In this document: piece by piece, positions 42,387 to 51,585 of the stretch
How the letters are laid out: the number at the start of each line of letters is the position of its first letter
How positions within the stretch are numbered: the stretch's first letter is position 1
DNA from: Holdemanella hominis
Lineage (GTDB): Bacteria > Bacillota_I > Bacilli_A > Erysipelotrichales > Erysipelotrichaceae
Length of the DNA stretch: 64,000 nt
NCBI RefSeq assembly: GCF_014306155.1
Contig: NZ_JACRWH010000001.1
Location: 62,001-126,000, forward strand
Reading direction: 5' to 3'
Notes under the pieces: model-generated
Databases searched by the model: none
The model's input: only the letters and a program-made list of their open reading frames with translations
Told to the model about the DNA's origin: nothing
Translations under genes and position numbers: made by a program

Positions 42387-43116
42387 GTATACATTCATAT
42401 AAAATACTATTTGAAACTTCAATATTCTTTTCTAAATTATGTTCGAAATGTGTAAATGGCAAGAATACACCAACACAATACTTTCCTTTAAAATCACCAC
42501 AATAGAAGAATGCATTATACAACAAATCTTCAAGCTTCATCATAGAATCCCATAAGCCAGAATAAATTTGTGCATCACTTAACTTTTCATGAAGCTCTTC
42601 AGGCATTTCTTGGACAACCAAGATACCTAAATGCGATTCATTTTGAATAGTTTGAATGGACATGTCCTCTTTAAAACTATGCTGTTCTAAAAAGCCATAC
42701 GCTAAGTATCGATTTTTTTCTACAAGCTTTGTAAACATATGCCTCTTTGATTCAGAAATATGAATATCACTTTCTATAATATTTCCATCCTCATCACTTA
42801 AAAGAATCGGATTCTCTTTTCCCTTATCATTAAATCGCAATGGAATCAAAAATGCATTTCTTAATAAATCAAACATACTGTTACCGCATACAGCCATTAA
42901 AAATGCCGACAGATCTTTATTTTTATATGCAGTAAATAGTGCATTGGTAAATACTTGTTTATCCACAAGTACCCTTTCTTCTTCTACGCTTGAATCCTCA
43001 TCACAGGCAACACCTTCATAAAAGGCATCCATTAATCGTTTACAGGCTCTAGGATCCTTGACAATTTTATCAAACAAAGCCTCTGCCTTTTCTTCCCTAG
43101 GAAAAATTGTTGGCAT
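42367..43116 (-). CDS. Hypothetical protein
   Basis: I do not recognise this 249-residue cytosolic protein. The start is placed at 43116 (MPTIFPREEKAEALF), behind AGAAGTGAG; a longer GTG frame to 43176 has no ribosome site. It is mixed alpha/beta and acidic, with no catalytic motif that I can identify. Possibly a lineage-specific protein. It is monocistronic and divergent from a LysR gene. Confidence 0.65.
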   Translation of the reverse strand: MPTIFPREEKAEALFDKIVKDPRACKRLMDAFYEGVACDEDSSVEEERVLVDKQVFTNALFTAYKNKDLSAFLMAVCGNSMFDLLRNAFLIPLRFNDKGKENPILLSDEDGNIIESDIHISESKRHMFTKLVEKNRYLAYGFLEQHSFKEDMSIQTIQNESHLGILVVQEMPEELHEKLSDAQIYSGLWDSMMKLEDLLYNAFFYCGDFKGKYCVGVFLPFTHFEHNLEKNIEVSNSILYECIQKMLND

Positions 43117-43299
43117 GATTCTCACTTCTTTTCTAATCCTTTCGGCAAACAGATACAAGAGGTCTTCCTTTAACACACTTTTTGTATCTGTTTTGATGGC
43201 TTGCCTATTCAGACTAAAAATATTATACTAACTCCAAGAAAATATGTGAAATGTATATTTTAAATATATATTATACAAAAATTATATGGAGGTTATAAC

Positions 43300-44169
43300 A
43301 TGACACTAGACTATTACCGCATCTTTTACTATGTGGCTAAATATAAAAGCTTTTCAAAAGCCGCTCAAATCCTACATAACAACCAACCCAACATCTCTAG
43401 AACCATGAACAACATAGAAAGTGAATTTGGATGTAAGCTTTTAGTACGCTCTCATTCCGGTATTACCCTAACACCCGAAGGTGAACAACTCTATGAACAT
43501 GTTGCGATAGCCATTGAACAACTTTACCAAGGAGAAAGTGAAATCCTTTCAAATAAAACCTTAGAACATGGACATATATCAATTGGTGTAAGTGAAACGG
43601 CTCTAAATATCTTTTTATTGTCCAAACTTGAACAATTCCACAAAGCCTATCCACAAGTCAAAATCAAATTATCCAACCACTCCTCTATTCAAGCTGTTGA
43701 TGCCTTAGAAAAAGGTATTGTCGATATTGCGATTGTCACAAGTCCAATCAATATTAAAAAGCCATTACGTGCAACTTCACTCTATTCCTTTGAAGAAGTC
43801 TTGATTGGTGGAAAAGAATATGAAAGCTTAAACAACCAGATTCTAGACATTCAACAAATCTCGTATTATCCATTTATCACCTTAGGCAAAAATACAAGTA
43901 CATATATCTATTATTCAAACTTATTTTTAAATCACAAAATCCCTTTTCATACCGATTTAGAAGTGGCTACTGCCGATCAAATACTTCCATTAGTCAAACA
44001 CAACCTTGGCATTGGATTCTATCCTAAAGAATTAATTTCTAAGGATTCTGATATTTTTGAAATTCAAACAAATATAAAAAATCCTGAACGAGATATTCTT
44101 CTTGTCCAGGATGCAAGTCGTGCAACCAATATTGCCACACGAAAATTTATTGATACTCTTTCTTTATAA
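43300..44169 (+). CDS. LysR family transcriptional regulator
   Basis: A 289-residue regulator. N-terminal winged HTH (residues 1-60, YKSFSKAAQILHNNQPNISR) and a periplasmic-binding-like effector domain from about 88 (GHISIGVSETALNIF). GGAGG precedes the ATG. It lies divergent to the unknown gene at 42367 and convergent to a small membrane protein gene; its targets are not evident. Confidence 0.92.
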   Translation: MTLDYYRIFYYVAKYKSFSKAAQILHNNQPNISRTMNNIESEFGCKLLVRSHSGITLTPEGEQLYEHVAIAIEQLYQGESEILSNKTLEHGHISIGVSETALNIFLLSKLEQFHKAYPQVKIKLSNHSSIQAVDALEKGIVDIAIVTSPINIKKPLRATSLYSFEEVLIGGKEYESLNNQILDIQQISYYPFITLGKNTSTYIYYSNLFLNHKIPFHTDLEVATADQILPLVKHNLGIGFYPKELISKDSDIFEIQTNIKNPERDILLVQDASRATNIATRKFIDTLSL

Positions 44170-44344
44170 TTGAATCCATTGCCAGGCAAGCAAGTCCTAT
44201 TCCTAACATTCCGAATTCGGAACGGATATCAATTTGATTCAGTACAGAAAGAACGGCAACTCCAATTCCCATCGCAAGTGCAACTGCCTTTAAAATAAGG
44301 TGTACCATTGCGTTCATATCCATTTTTTCTACTTCATTTTGCAT
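44147..44344 (-). CDS. Small membrane protein, unknown
   Basis: 65 residues from the ATG at 44344 (AAGGGG upstream). A hydrophilic start MQNEVEKMDMN is followed by two hydrophobic stretches (LILKAVALAMGIGVAVLSVL and MLGIGLACLAMDSII) and a basic end KKEYQ. It overlaps the convergent LysR gene by 23 bases and follows yeiH on the same strand. I do not recognise a family. Confidence 0.55.
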   Translation of the reverse strand: MQNEVEKMDMNAMVHLILKAVALAMGIGVAVLSVLNQIDIRSEFGMLGIGLACLAMDSIIKKEYQ

Positions 44345-44415
44345 ATTGTCATAACCCCTTTCGCAAACGAGCCTTATTGTATCATTACATACAATTTTTC
44401 TCAAGTTATGAATTT

Positions 44416-45441
44416 TTACCAAATATGCATTATATACTGCATGATAAGACTTACAATTGTGATACCACACCAACAGATTGCACCAACCGCAATCGGCTTA
44501 CCACCCGTTTTGATCAACTGGATTACATTGCTGTTAAGTCCAATGGCCGCCATAGCCACAATGATCAAAAACTTAGATAATTCTTTAAGTGGTGCAAATA
44601 CATTAGAGTCTACTCCAACATTTACACAAATCGTTGTAAAAATAGCCGCCAAAATAAAATAAAGTATAAACATTGGAAAGGCACGTTTCAAACTAAAGTT
44701 TGATGCTTGTCTTTCTTTTTTTGCACGAATAAAAGATAGTCCTAGTGTAATTGGAATAATCGCTAAAGTTCTTGTCAACTTTACAGTTACTGCCTTATTT
44801 AATGTGGCACTACCAAGATTAAACATACTATCCCAAGTCGACGCAGCAGCTGTTACACTTGATGTATCATTAATGGCCGTTCCTGCAAAAATACCAAACG
44901 CATCGCCATGCATGGTATCAAAACCCAAAGCCTTCCCTAAGATAGGAAAGAAAATAGCTGCCAATACATTAAAAAAGAAAATAACCGCAATGGATTGGGC
45001 AATCTCATCATCATCCGCATCAATCACAGGGGCTGTTGCCGCAATGGCAGAACCACCACAAATAGATGATCCAACACCGACAAGTATTGATGTATTTGTA
45101 GGTACTTTTAAAACCTTCTTCATAATCCACGCAAGTACAAGTGAAATAGTAATCGTACAAACAATGATAGGTAAAGACTGTTTCCCTGTCTCAAAAATAA
45201 CACCTAAATTCATTCCGAAACCAAGCAATACAACCGCTGTTTGTAAAATCACTTTAGAAGTCCATTTAATACCAGCTTCTGCATTTTGTTTATCACTCCA
45301 AAACATCGCAATGATCATACCTGCAAGAATTGCGATGACAGCTCCACCAATGACCGGAAACATTTTTCCGATGATCCATGATGGAATGGCAATCAAAAGA
45401 CAAATCAAAATGCCTTTTCCATATTTATTTATAAAATTCAT
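44416..45441 (-). CDS. YeiH/UPF0324 family membrane protein (putative sulfate or sulfonate exporter)
   Basis: A 341-residue, about ten-helix protein of the PSE family. Recognisable segments: VVLLGFGMNLG, GVGSSICGGSAIAATAPVI, and AGTAINDTSSVTAAAS. The organism keeps a divergently transcribed LysR gene 102 bp away, an arrangement known for yeiH/yeiE in enterobacteria, so the regulator probably controls it. The transported anion is unproven. Confidence 0.87.
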   Translation of the reverse strand: MNFINKYGKGILICLLIAIPSWIIGKMFPVIGGAVIAILAGMIIAMFWSDKQNAEAGIKWTSKVILQTAVVLLGFGMNLGVIFETGKQSLPIIVCTITISLVLAWIMKKVLKVPTNTSILVGVGSSICGGSAIAATAPVIDADDDEIAQSIAVIFFFNVLAAIFFPILGKALGFDTMHGDAFGIFAGTAINDTSSVTAAASTWDSMFNLGSATLNKAVTVKLTRTLAIIPITLGLSFIRAKKERQASNFSLKRAFPMFILYFILAAIFTTICVNVGVDSNVFAPLKELSKFLIIVAMAAIGLNSNVIQLIKTGGKPIAVGAICWCGITIVSLIMQYIMHIW

Positions 45442-45543
45442 TCAATAATCCCTCCATGAAGAGAATTTTATCACTATACAACAATAAGGTAAAATTATAT
45501 AATTCTATCGAATAATAATATTTTCTTATCATTAGAGGTACAT

Positions 45544-46419
45544 ATGCTAGATTATCGAACTGAAACATTTCTTACTGTATGCAAAACATTAAATTTTACA
45601 ACAGCTGCTAAACAATTAAATATCACACAGCCTGCTGTATCGCAACATATTCATTTTTTAGAAAAACAATACAATACAATCCTATTCAATTATAAGAATA
45701 AAGAATTAAGTCTAACTCCACCTGGTCAAATACTATATAAACATTTATTAACAATGAAGAATAATGAACAAGCTTTAATGAATGAACTCAACAATATTAC
45801 ATCCAACATTGAAACTCTCTCCATTGGAGTAACTATGACCATCGGTGAATATGCGATTGTAGATAAATTGGCAAACTTTATTCAAAATCATCCAGAAATC
45901 AACATCCACCTTCACTATGGCAACACATCTAAACTGCTCGAATTACTTGACCATGGACAAATCAGTATGGCTATTGTCGAAGGAAATTATCCAAAAGAAA
46001 ACTATTCTCATAAAAAGTATAGCACAGAAGACTATATTGCTGTCTGTGCTACATCCCATCAATTTAATAAAGAGCCCCATACCATTCATGATCTAATATC
46101 TGAACATCTTTTAGTGCGTGAAGAAGGTTCTGGAACAAGAAACATTCTTGAACAAAGCTTAATTGCGCATGGTTTACACATTTCAAATTTTATACATTAT
46201 ACGCAAGTAGAAAATATGCACACCATCATGAATCTATTGAAAAAAGATTGTGGAATCTCTTTTCTATATAAGATAGCTGTAGGAAAAGAATTAAAATCAA
46301 AAGAACTCAAAGAAATTACTTTAGATGATTTTAAGTTACAACACGACTTTGACATCATCTGGGAAAAAGAAAGTATCTATGCTGATAAATATCTATCAAT
46401 CAGTAAAGAATTTATTTAA
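45544..46419 (+). CDS. LysR family transcriptional regulator, divergent from yeiH-like gene
   Basis: A 291-residue regulator with HTH FTTAAKQLNITQPAVSQHI and an effector domain from about 90 (ETLSIGVTMTIGEYA). It resembles the CysL/YeiE group by pattern and by its divergent position to yeiH. AT-rich inverted sequence in the 102-bp gap (AAATTATATAATT near 45492) could be its site. The 3' end overlaps the broken acetyltransferase by 24 bases. Confidence 0.9.
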   Translation: MLDYRTETFLTVCKTLNFTTAAKQLNITQPAVSQHIHFLEKQYNTILFNYKNKELSLTPPGQILYKHLLTMKNNEQALMNELNNITSNIETLSIGVTMTIGEYAIVDKLANFIQNHPEINIHLHYGNTSKLLELLDHGQISMAIVEGNYPKENYSHKKYSTEDYIAVCATSHQFNKEPHTIHDLISEHLLVREEGSGTRNILEQSLIAHGLHISNFIHYTQVENMHTIMNLLKKDCGISFLYKIAVGKELKSKELKEITLDDFKLQHDFDIIWEKESIYADKYLSISKEFI

Positions 46420-46882
46420 TAGTCGATTCGCAAGTACTACACGACCTTCTTTTATAGGACAAAAGGCATTCTTAATCCAAAAGTGTTCAGCTTGAAGATT
46501 TCCATTTATCCAACCTAAGCGAACTTCCTTATATTTAAGTGTTGTTAAATATTTAATAAGTTCATTGACTATTGCACTTACAACCCCATTCTTTTGTACA
46601 CTAATATCTATCATTAAGAATCCAATGAATACAATATCCATCAATTAAATCTAAGACTGCAATTAACTTCTCATTCTTAAAATATCCAACATAATACTTA
46701 TCCTTAAAATCAACATTGTCTGGAAGAGCCATCATATCCGATTCAATACTCTTTCTTGTCACATAAGGAGAGCAATATTGATAATATAAGTGATTTTTAC
46801 TACAAAGATTATATATTTGATCAATATCATTCTTTTGTAGCTTTCTAACATAATATTTCCTAGAAAATAGTAACTCATCCAT
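46396..46882 (-). pseudogene. GNAT N-acetyltransferase, frameshifted
   Basis: Two overlapping frames (46601-46882 and 46396-46644) read as successive parts of one GNAT protein. The N-terminal part contains YYVGYFKNEKLIAVLDLIDG. The C-terminal part contains the acetyl-CoA region FLMIDISVQKNGVVSAIVNE and EVRLGWINGNLQAEHFW. The break lies near 46620-46640, where a short deletion removed a few codons and changed the frame. The normal Gly in the acetyl-CoA loop (GVG) is Val here, consistent with decay. Confidence 0.75.
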
Positions 46883-46885
46883 AAT

Positions 46886-47200
46886 TTATTTCTTCCTTTT
46901 CGGATTTGGAAGTTCATCATACATCACTTGAAACAAACCTTCCAAAAATTTCCGGTTATCCACTTCTTCTACCAACAACATTTCTTTGGCTCCATCATAT
47001 GGTAATTCATATTGAACTTTTGACATATAATGAATTGCGGATTCTACAGGCTTAACAAGTAATCGATCATCATATATACCACCAACAATTTTCCCTCGAT
47101 AATAGAGGATATATTCTTTCATCATAGCTCGATACGTAATTTCTTCTAAATTTGATAATTGCTCCATTATAAAATCTAAATATTCTTTAGTTGATGCCAT
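46886..47200 (-). CDS. TfoX/Sxy N-terminal domain protein
   Basis: A 104-residue protein matching the TfoX_N domain: MASTKEYLDFIMEQL, RAMMKEYILYYRGKIVGGIYDDRLLVK and PYDGAKEMLLVEEV. In gamma-proteobacteria Sxy/TfoX controls competence, but stand-alone domains in Bacillota are common and uncharacterised. It lies between two acetyltransferase genes, 3 bases before the broken one. Confidence 0.87.
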   Translation of the reverse strand: MASTKEYLDFIMEQLSNLEEITYRAMMKEYILYYRGKIVGGIYDDRLLVKPVESAIHYMSKVQYELPYDGAKEMLLVEEVDNRKFLEGLFQVMYDELPNPKRKK

Positions 47201-47209
47201 TTTGTCACC

Positions 47210-47668
47210 TCATATCCCCATTACGTAAATTTGACAAGGATTGTTTTCATCCCACAACGAATTCAGGACTTCAAATTCTTTAAACCCTAATGAAATATAA
47301 AATCTATTTGTACAATCATAATCTTCATACATTCCCATCTTCACTGTTTTTACCTGGATAAACGAATATCCACTTTCCTGTATACTTTCCTTTGCGTATT
47401 CAAATAGTGCTCTTCCAATTCCTTTACGATGATATTCTTTTAATACACCCATTACAGCTAGTTCAACTGTATCTTTACCTGTTTGTTTAAGATACAAAAA
47501 TCCAACAACCTTATCCTTTTCTATGGCACAAAAGAAATCTTTTCCTACACTATCAAGAATATATTTTTCGCGTGCTTCTATAATCCCAAACCATTCAGGC
47601 AATGCTTCTAATATAGCTCTTGTGATTTTCTTTTTTTCTTCATCATCTACAACTTTAATAATCTTCAT
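47210..47668 (-). CDS. GNAT family N-acetyltransferase
   Basis: A 152-residue acetyltransferase. The acetyl-CoA loop is intact (VLKEYHRKGIGRALFEYA), followed by YSFIQVKTV and the C-terminal NRFYISLGFKEFEVL. The start at 47668 is better spaced from GGAAG than the ATG 6 bases upstream. Acceptor unknown. It is the intact member of a small patch with TfoX and two broken genes. Confidence 0.88.
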   Translation of the reverse strand: MKIIKVVDDEEKKKITRAILEALPEWFGIIEAREKYILDSVGKDFFCAIEKDKVVGFLYLKQTGKDTVELAVMGVLKEYHRKGIGRALFEYAKESIQESGYSFIQVKTVKMGMYEDYDCTNRFYISLGFKEFEVLNSLWDENNPCQIYVMGI

Positions 47669-47741
47669 ATTCATACTTCCTTTACTCTTCGTTAAACGAT
47701 TGTTGTAATATTTCTATTCATCATCGACTATACAATAAATT

Positions 47742-48090
47742 TATTTAACTTCCTTTAAAATTTCTTCAGCAGTGACTCCAAATTGCTTAGCTAAAGCCAT
47801 TCAATTCGTTGTACTTGGATCCGATGTACCACTTTCCCATTTTGATTCAGCCTGTCTTGAAACACCTAAAGACTCTGCCACAAATTCTTCGTCATTTTAC
47901 GTTGCGTACGATATCTTTTAATCACTTCTCCAAGTGATTTTGCACTCTCTGCTTTCTCTTTTCTAACAGGTTCAGATTTAATATATTTCTTTAATGCCCT
48001 AACAATCAACACAAATAAGTATATAAATGCAACACCAACTACATAATTCATCAACAAGCCAACCATTAATATTAATATATTTGCCTTCAT
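47742..48090 (-). pseudogene. XRE-type HTH protein with N-terminal membrane helix, broken
   Basis: The frame from 48090 gives a membrane segment (ILMVGLLMNYVVGVAFIYLF) and the beginning of a Cro/C1 HTH (SLGEVIKRYRTQRKMTK), then stops at 47866. In another frame the HTH continues (FVAESLGVSRQAESKWESG, then DPSTTN, a TGA, then MALAKQFGVTAEEILKEVK). So a one-base frameshift near 47880 and one in-frame stop break the gene. Confidence 0.75.
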
Positions 48091-48190
48091 AATACATATT
48101 TCCTCCTTTTCACCATCATTATATTAATTTTATTGTGGTTGCTCTACCAACTATTTGTCAACTTTATTATTTTATCTTTTATCACTATAC

Positions 48191-48216
48191 AAAAAGAAAA
48201 CACTACAAGTGTAGTG
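48191..48216 (-). terminator. Terminator of the murF-nth operon
   Basis: CACTAC / GTAGTG stem with a 4-base loop, followed by TTTTCTTTTTG on the minus strand. Confidence 0.8.
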
Positions 48217-48219
48217 CTA

Positions 48220-48846
48220 TTATTTCTCATATTTATCTTTCTTACAAAAGCTTTTAAAAGGACATCTTTCACATTCTGGATTTCTTGAATGACAAAGATA
48301 ACGCCCAAAAAATATAAAGTCATGATGACCTTGATTCCATCTTGAACGATCGATTTTTCGTTTCAGTTTTTCCTCAACCTTTTCAACCGAATCATTATAT
48401 TTAGCTAAACCCAAACGCTTACTGACACGATTGACATGGGTATCTACCGCAAAGCTAGGAATATCAAAAGCTACACTACGAACGACATTCGCTGTCTTTC
48501 TTCCAACACCTGCTAAAGACATTAAATCCTTATATGTGTAAGGTACTTGGCCATGATATCTTTCAACTAGATCTTTACTTAAATTCGAAATCGAACGAGC
48601 CTTATTGCGATACAAACCAATTCTTTTTATGTATGGCTCTAATTCAGAAACATTGGCTTTTGCCATCTTTTCTGCCGTAGGATACGCTTTAAATAATGCA
48701 GGCGTTACCTTATTAACCATCGCATCGGTTGTTTGTGCACTAAGTACGACCGCAACAATCAATTGAAATGGGGATTCATGATACAATTCGCACTTGGCAT
48801 CTGGAAAAATCTTCTCCATTTCATCCAAAATATCATTCGCATTCAT
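48220..48846 (-). CDS. nth: Endonuclease III (DNA glycosylase/AP lyase)
   Basis: A 208-residue base-excision repair enzyme for oxidised pyrimidines. Helix-hairpin-helix LAGVGRKTANVV with catalytic Lys in the hairpin and Asp in AVDTHVNRV; a C-terminal 4Fe-4S site C-x6-C-x2-C-x5-C (CHSRNPECERCPFKSFC). It overlaps dnaD by 4 bases, the same dnaD-nth order as in Bacillus. Confidence 0.96.
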   Translation of the reverse strand: MNANDILDEMEKIFPDAKCELYHESPFQLIVAVVLSAQTTDAMVNKVTPALFKAYPTAEKMAKANVSELEPYIKRIGLYRNKARSISNLSKDLVERYHGQVPYTYKDLMSLAGVGRKTANVVRSVAFDIPSFAVDTHVNRVSKRLGLAKYNDSVEKVEEKLKRKIDRSRWNQGHHDFIFFGRYLCHSRNPECERCPFKSFCKKDKYEK

Positions 48847-49382
48847 CGCTTGCCATTCTCTAAATCTTCAGTTGACAAACCTTTTTGTTGCCAATTCTGA
48901 AGAATTCTTTCAATATAATTTAAATCGCAAACTTCATTACATACAGCTTCATTTAACGCACAAATCACACGACGCTCATCATACATACTGGCCATATCAA
49001 TAATCCTTTGCATTTCCGTTGAAGATAGTGGACGCGCAAATTCCATTTCAAACTGCTCTAATAAAGAACGATCAATGGAAGTATCACTGGCTTTAGAAAG
49101 TTCAAAGATACCTTCAATATTAAAAATCAAAGATCCATTCGCATAGTCTAAAGTCAAATAGCCTTTATCCGATAATTCTGTAAAAATATCTTCCACTTCA
49201 TCCACACCGATTTTTAATTTTTCACTAATCAATTCATGATCAATTGAAATATGCTGCTGGTTGAAAAAATCAATCAACAATACGACCAATATTTCTTTGG
49301 GTTCTAAAACCAAATTTTGTAGATGATCAATGATCCAAGTTCTACGATCTACATAAGGTGCATTAAAATCAAAATCAGCCAT
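48843..49382 (-). CDS. dnaD: DnaD-like replication initiation protein
   Basis: A 179-residue protein. The N-terminal winged helix (about 20-100, EILVVLLIDFFNQ, DEVEDIFTELSDKGYL) and the DnaD C-terminal domain (RPLSSTEMQRIIDM, then YIERILQNWQQKG) are present. DnaD acts with DnaB and DnaI to load helicase at oriC and restart sites. Position between ypmB and nth supports it. It is shorter than Bacillus DnaD (232), lacking most of the basic tail. Confidence 0.9.
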   Translation of the reverse strand: MADFDFNAPYVDRRTWIIDHLQNLVLEPKEILVVLLIDFFNQQHISIDHELISEKLKIGVDEVEDIFTELSDKGYLTLDYANGSLIFNIEGIFELSKASDTSIDRSLLEQFEMEFARPLSSTEMQRIIDMASMYDERRVICALNEAVCNEVCDLNYIERILQNWQQKGLSTEDLENGKR

Positions 49383-49849
49383 TATCGTATCCCCCTTTCA
49401 TAAACACGTTCAAAACTATCATAATCCAATAAAATCAATTTATTCGATCCACGAATCTCATATACCGGATTGTTGTAGCCATATCCAAGTGCAATCGAAT
49501 CACACTTGATGTTATAGTTCTTTTTCGCAATGCGTTTTGCCTTTTTATAATTCAAAGTTTCAATATCTCTTGAAGTAATCAATTCAGACTTCGCATTGTA
49601 CCAATACAAAGTTGTATCATCATATCCCTGATATGTTATGTAATCAAAGACATGCTCACTCAAGCCTTGGATATTCTTATTTTGTTTAATTATTTTTTCA
49701 ATTCTTTGCGTATAAATCTGTTCCTTAACGCGATTCGGTCCACTAATAAACTCAGACCAAATCAAAAGTAATACAAGAACAAGAATGATGACCAATGCCA
49801 TTGTCGTTGTTGTTCCATGCTGTCTTTTACGCTTATGCTTTAGTCCCAT
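49382..49849 (-). CDS. ypmB: YpmB-like membrane-anchored protein (DUF5590)
   Basis: A 155-residue protein with a basic cytoplasmic start, one membrane helix (about 17-34, MALVIILVLVLLLIW) and an extracytoplasmic PepSY-like domain (LYWYNAKSELITSRDIETL, AKRIAKKNYN). Size, topology and position before dnaD-nth match Bacillus YpmB. Function unknown. Confidence 0.75.
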   Translation of the reverse strand: MGLKHKRKRQHGTTTTMALVIILVLVLLLIWSEFISGPNRVKEQIYTQRIEKIIKQNKNIQGLSEHVFDYITYQGYDDTTLYWYNAKSELITSRDIETLNYKKAKRIAKKNYNIKCDSIALGYGYNNPVYEIRGSNKLILLDYDSFERVYERGIR

Positions 49850-49867
49850 TCTTACCCCTCCTTTTTA

Positions 49868-50548
49868 CTATATACGCATCAACCAATTTTCAATCAATTT
49901 AGCCGATTGTGCACTTGCTTTAGAAACATAGGTTGAAAATTCCATTGGATTTTCATTATGATGCACAACATCACTAAGTGAACGCACAATTACAAATGGA
50001 ATATTAAACTGTGTGGCAACAGCACCAATCGCTCCTGCCTCCATTTCTGAACAAATTGAGTCTGGAAAATTATTCATTAATTTTTCAAAATCTTCATCTC
50101 TAGACATAAATAAGTCTTGAGAAGCAATTGTACCTACATGATAGCGAATCTGCATAGCGTTTGCCGCTTCAATACAACTTTGGCTCAATTTTTCATGACT
50201 ATTATACACCAATCCAACACCAGAAGGACCATCTAATGGACTTGTATCATAATCGGCTTGTACAACCTTATCACTAATCACAATATCCAACACTTGCTCA
50301 TCCTGCGTTAATCCACCAGCTGTACCCACATTAATAATGCTGTCGATATTTCCTTGCATACACAAAATTGTACAAGACATAGCTGCATATGCCTTACCTA
50401 CACCACTCTTACATAAGACTACATCTTTACCTTGCCATTTTCCATATGTTAATGTGCATCCCGCAATTGTCTTCGTATGATCTACTAAGTCCATACGCTT
50501 TTCAAATTCATGAATCTCAGCATCCATTGCCGCTACAATCCCAATCAT
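49868..50548 (-). CDS. mtnN: 5'-Methylthioadenosine/S-adenosylhomocysteine nucleosidase
   Basis: A 226-residue nucleosidase that recycles the by-products of AdoMet use. It starts IGIVAAMDAEI with the catalytic Glu, has VGTAGGL, the substrate segment CSEMEAGAIGAVA and catalytic Asp in RSLSDVVHH. It overlaps the upstream methyltransferase gene by 4 bases, so AdoMet use and SAH disposal are made together. Confidence 0.95.
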   Translation of the reverse strand: MIGIVAAMDAEIHEFEKRMDLVDHTKTIAGCTLTYGKWQGKDVVLCKSGVGKAYAAMSCTILCMQGNIDSIINVGTAGGLTQDEQVLDIVISDKVVQADYDTSPLDGPSGVGLVYNSHEKLSQSCIEAANAMQIRYHVGTIASQDLFMSRDEDFEKLMNNFPDSICSEMEAGAIGAVATQFNIPFVIVRSLSDVVHHNENPMEFSTYVSKASAQSAKLIENWLMRI

Positions 50549-51255
50549 TCTTGTACCTTCTTTCTACATACATAAAAATACTTTTCACCAGGCGCAATCC
50601 CCTCAATATCAAAATCCGTTGTGACTTTTAAAACATCAAAATATTTCGACAAAGTATCACTCAACCATATTGGATCATATACTCTTTGAATATGATGCTC
50701 CTGAACCACTTTGTCTTTCATATAAAACGCAAAATCCTGATATACATAATCATCTTCTGCCATAATTGACCATTGATATTGACAACCATCTTCAAAAGCA
50801 CCTGTCTCATTATATTCCGTATCAAATTCATCTAAACGATCTAACGAATGTGTATCGAAGAAGAAAAGTCCACTTGGTTTTAAATGTTGACTCACTTCAT
50901 GAAAGAACGCATCAATTTCTTCTTTCTCTAAAATATAGTTAAAACTATCACACAAACAGAAAATACCAGAATAAGATCCTAAATTACTTAAATTACGCAT
51001 ATCTTGACATAAGAATTGAATGGAACCCTCTAAGTTTTTACTCTTAGCCTGCTTCACCATTTCTTCACTCAAATCAAGTGCTGTCATCGTATAGCCTTTT
51101 TTTACGAGCATCTCAGTAATCTCACCACTACCACACGCAAGTTCTAAACAATCACAAGGTGCAAGTTCACTCTCAATCCAAGATACCCATTCTCTAGATG
51201 CCTCTTCATCTTTTACTAAAGCATCATAATAATGTGCCAATGTATTATAAATCAT
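50545..51255 (-). CDS. yqeM: Class I SAM-dependent methyltransferase (YqeM-like)
   Basis: A 236-residue methyltransferase. Motif I CLELACGSGEITEML (about 37), motif II ALDLSEEMV and a YxxLxFxxxxxxL-type segment SGIFCLCDSFNYIL are present. Target is unknown. Position after rsfS corresponds to Bacillus yqeM in the yqeG-yqeM cluster. Confidence 0.88.
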   Translation of the reverse strand: MIYNTLAHYYDALVKDEEASREWVSWIESELAPCDCLELACGSGEITEMLVKKGYTMTALDLSEEMVKQAKSKNLEGSIQFLCQDMRNLSNLGSYSGIFCLCDSFNYILEKEEIDAFFHEVSQHLKPSGLFFFDTHSLDRLDEFDTEYNETGAFEDGCQYQWSIMAEDDYVYQDFAFYMKDKVVQEHHIQRVYDPIWLSDTLSKYFDVLKVTTDFDIEGIAPGEKYFYVCRKKVQE

Positions 51256-51583
51256 ACGTTTTTACTGGAACATCCGAATATAAACGATCCAGATTATAAA
51301 CCTGCCTTTCTTCATTCACAAATAAATGGACTACAACTTCTTTTAAATCAATTAAAAGCCATTTTGAACCAGAGTCACCCTCAATATGCATATCCCCCAA
51401 ATATCCAGCTTCTCTTAAACGATCCTTAATGTTTTGTGCAATCGCATTATTCTGACGAATATTTGTAGTCGAACAAACAATCATTGAATCCATAAATGGA
51501 GTCAAACTCGTTACATCATATACACGTACATCTTGTGCTTTCTTTTCACAGATCGCATGAACTACAATATCTAAAATTTCCAT
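51245..51583 (-). CDS. rsfS: Ribosome silencing factor RsfS
   Basis: A 112-residue protein that binds L14 and blocks subunit joining in stationary phase. Motifs DVTSLTPFMDSMIVCST, HIEGDSGSKWLLIDLKEVVVHLF and the end LDRLYSDVP are typical. It lies two bases after nadD/yqeK, in the conserved order. Confidence 0.95.
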   Translation of the reverse strand: MEILDIVVHAICEKKAQDVRVYDVTSLTPFMDSMIVCSTTNIRQNNAIAQNIKDRLREAGYLGDMHIEGDSGSKWLLIDLKEVVVHLFVNEERQVYNLDRLYSDVPVKTYDL

Positions 51584-51585
51584 GT

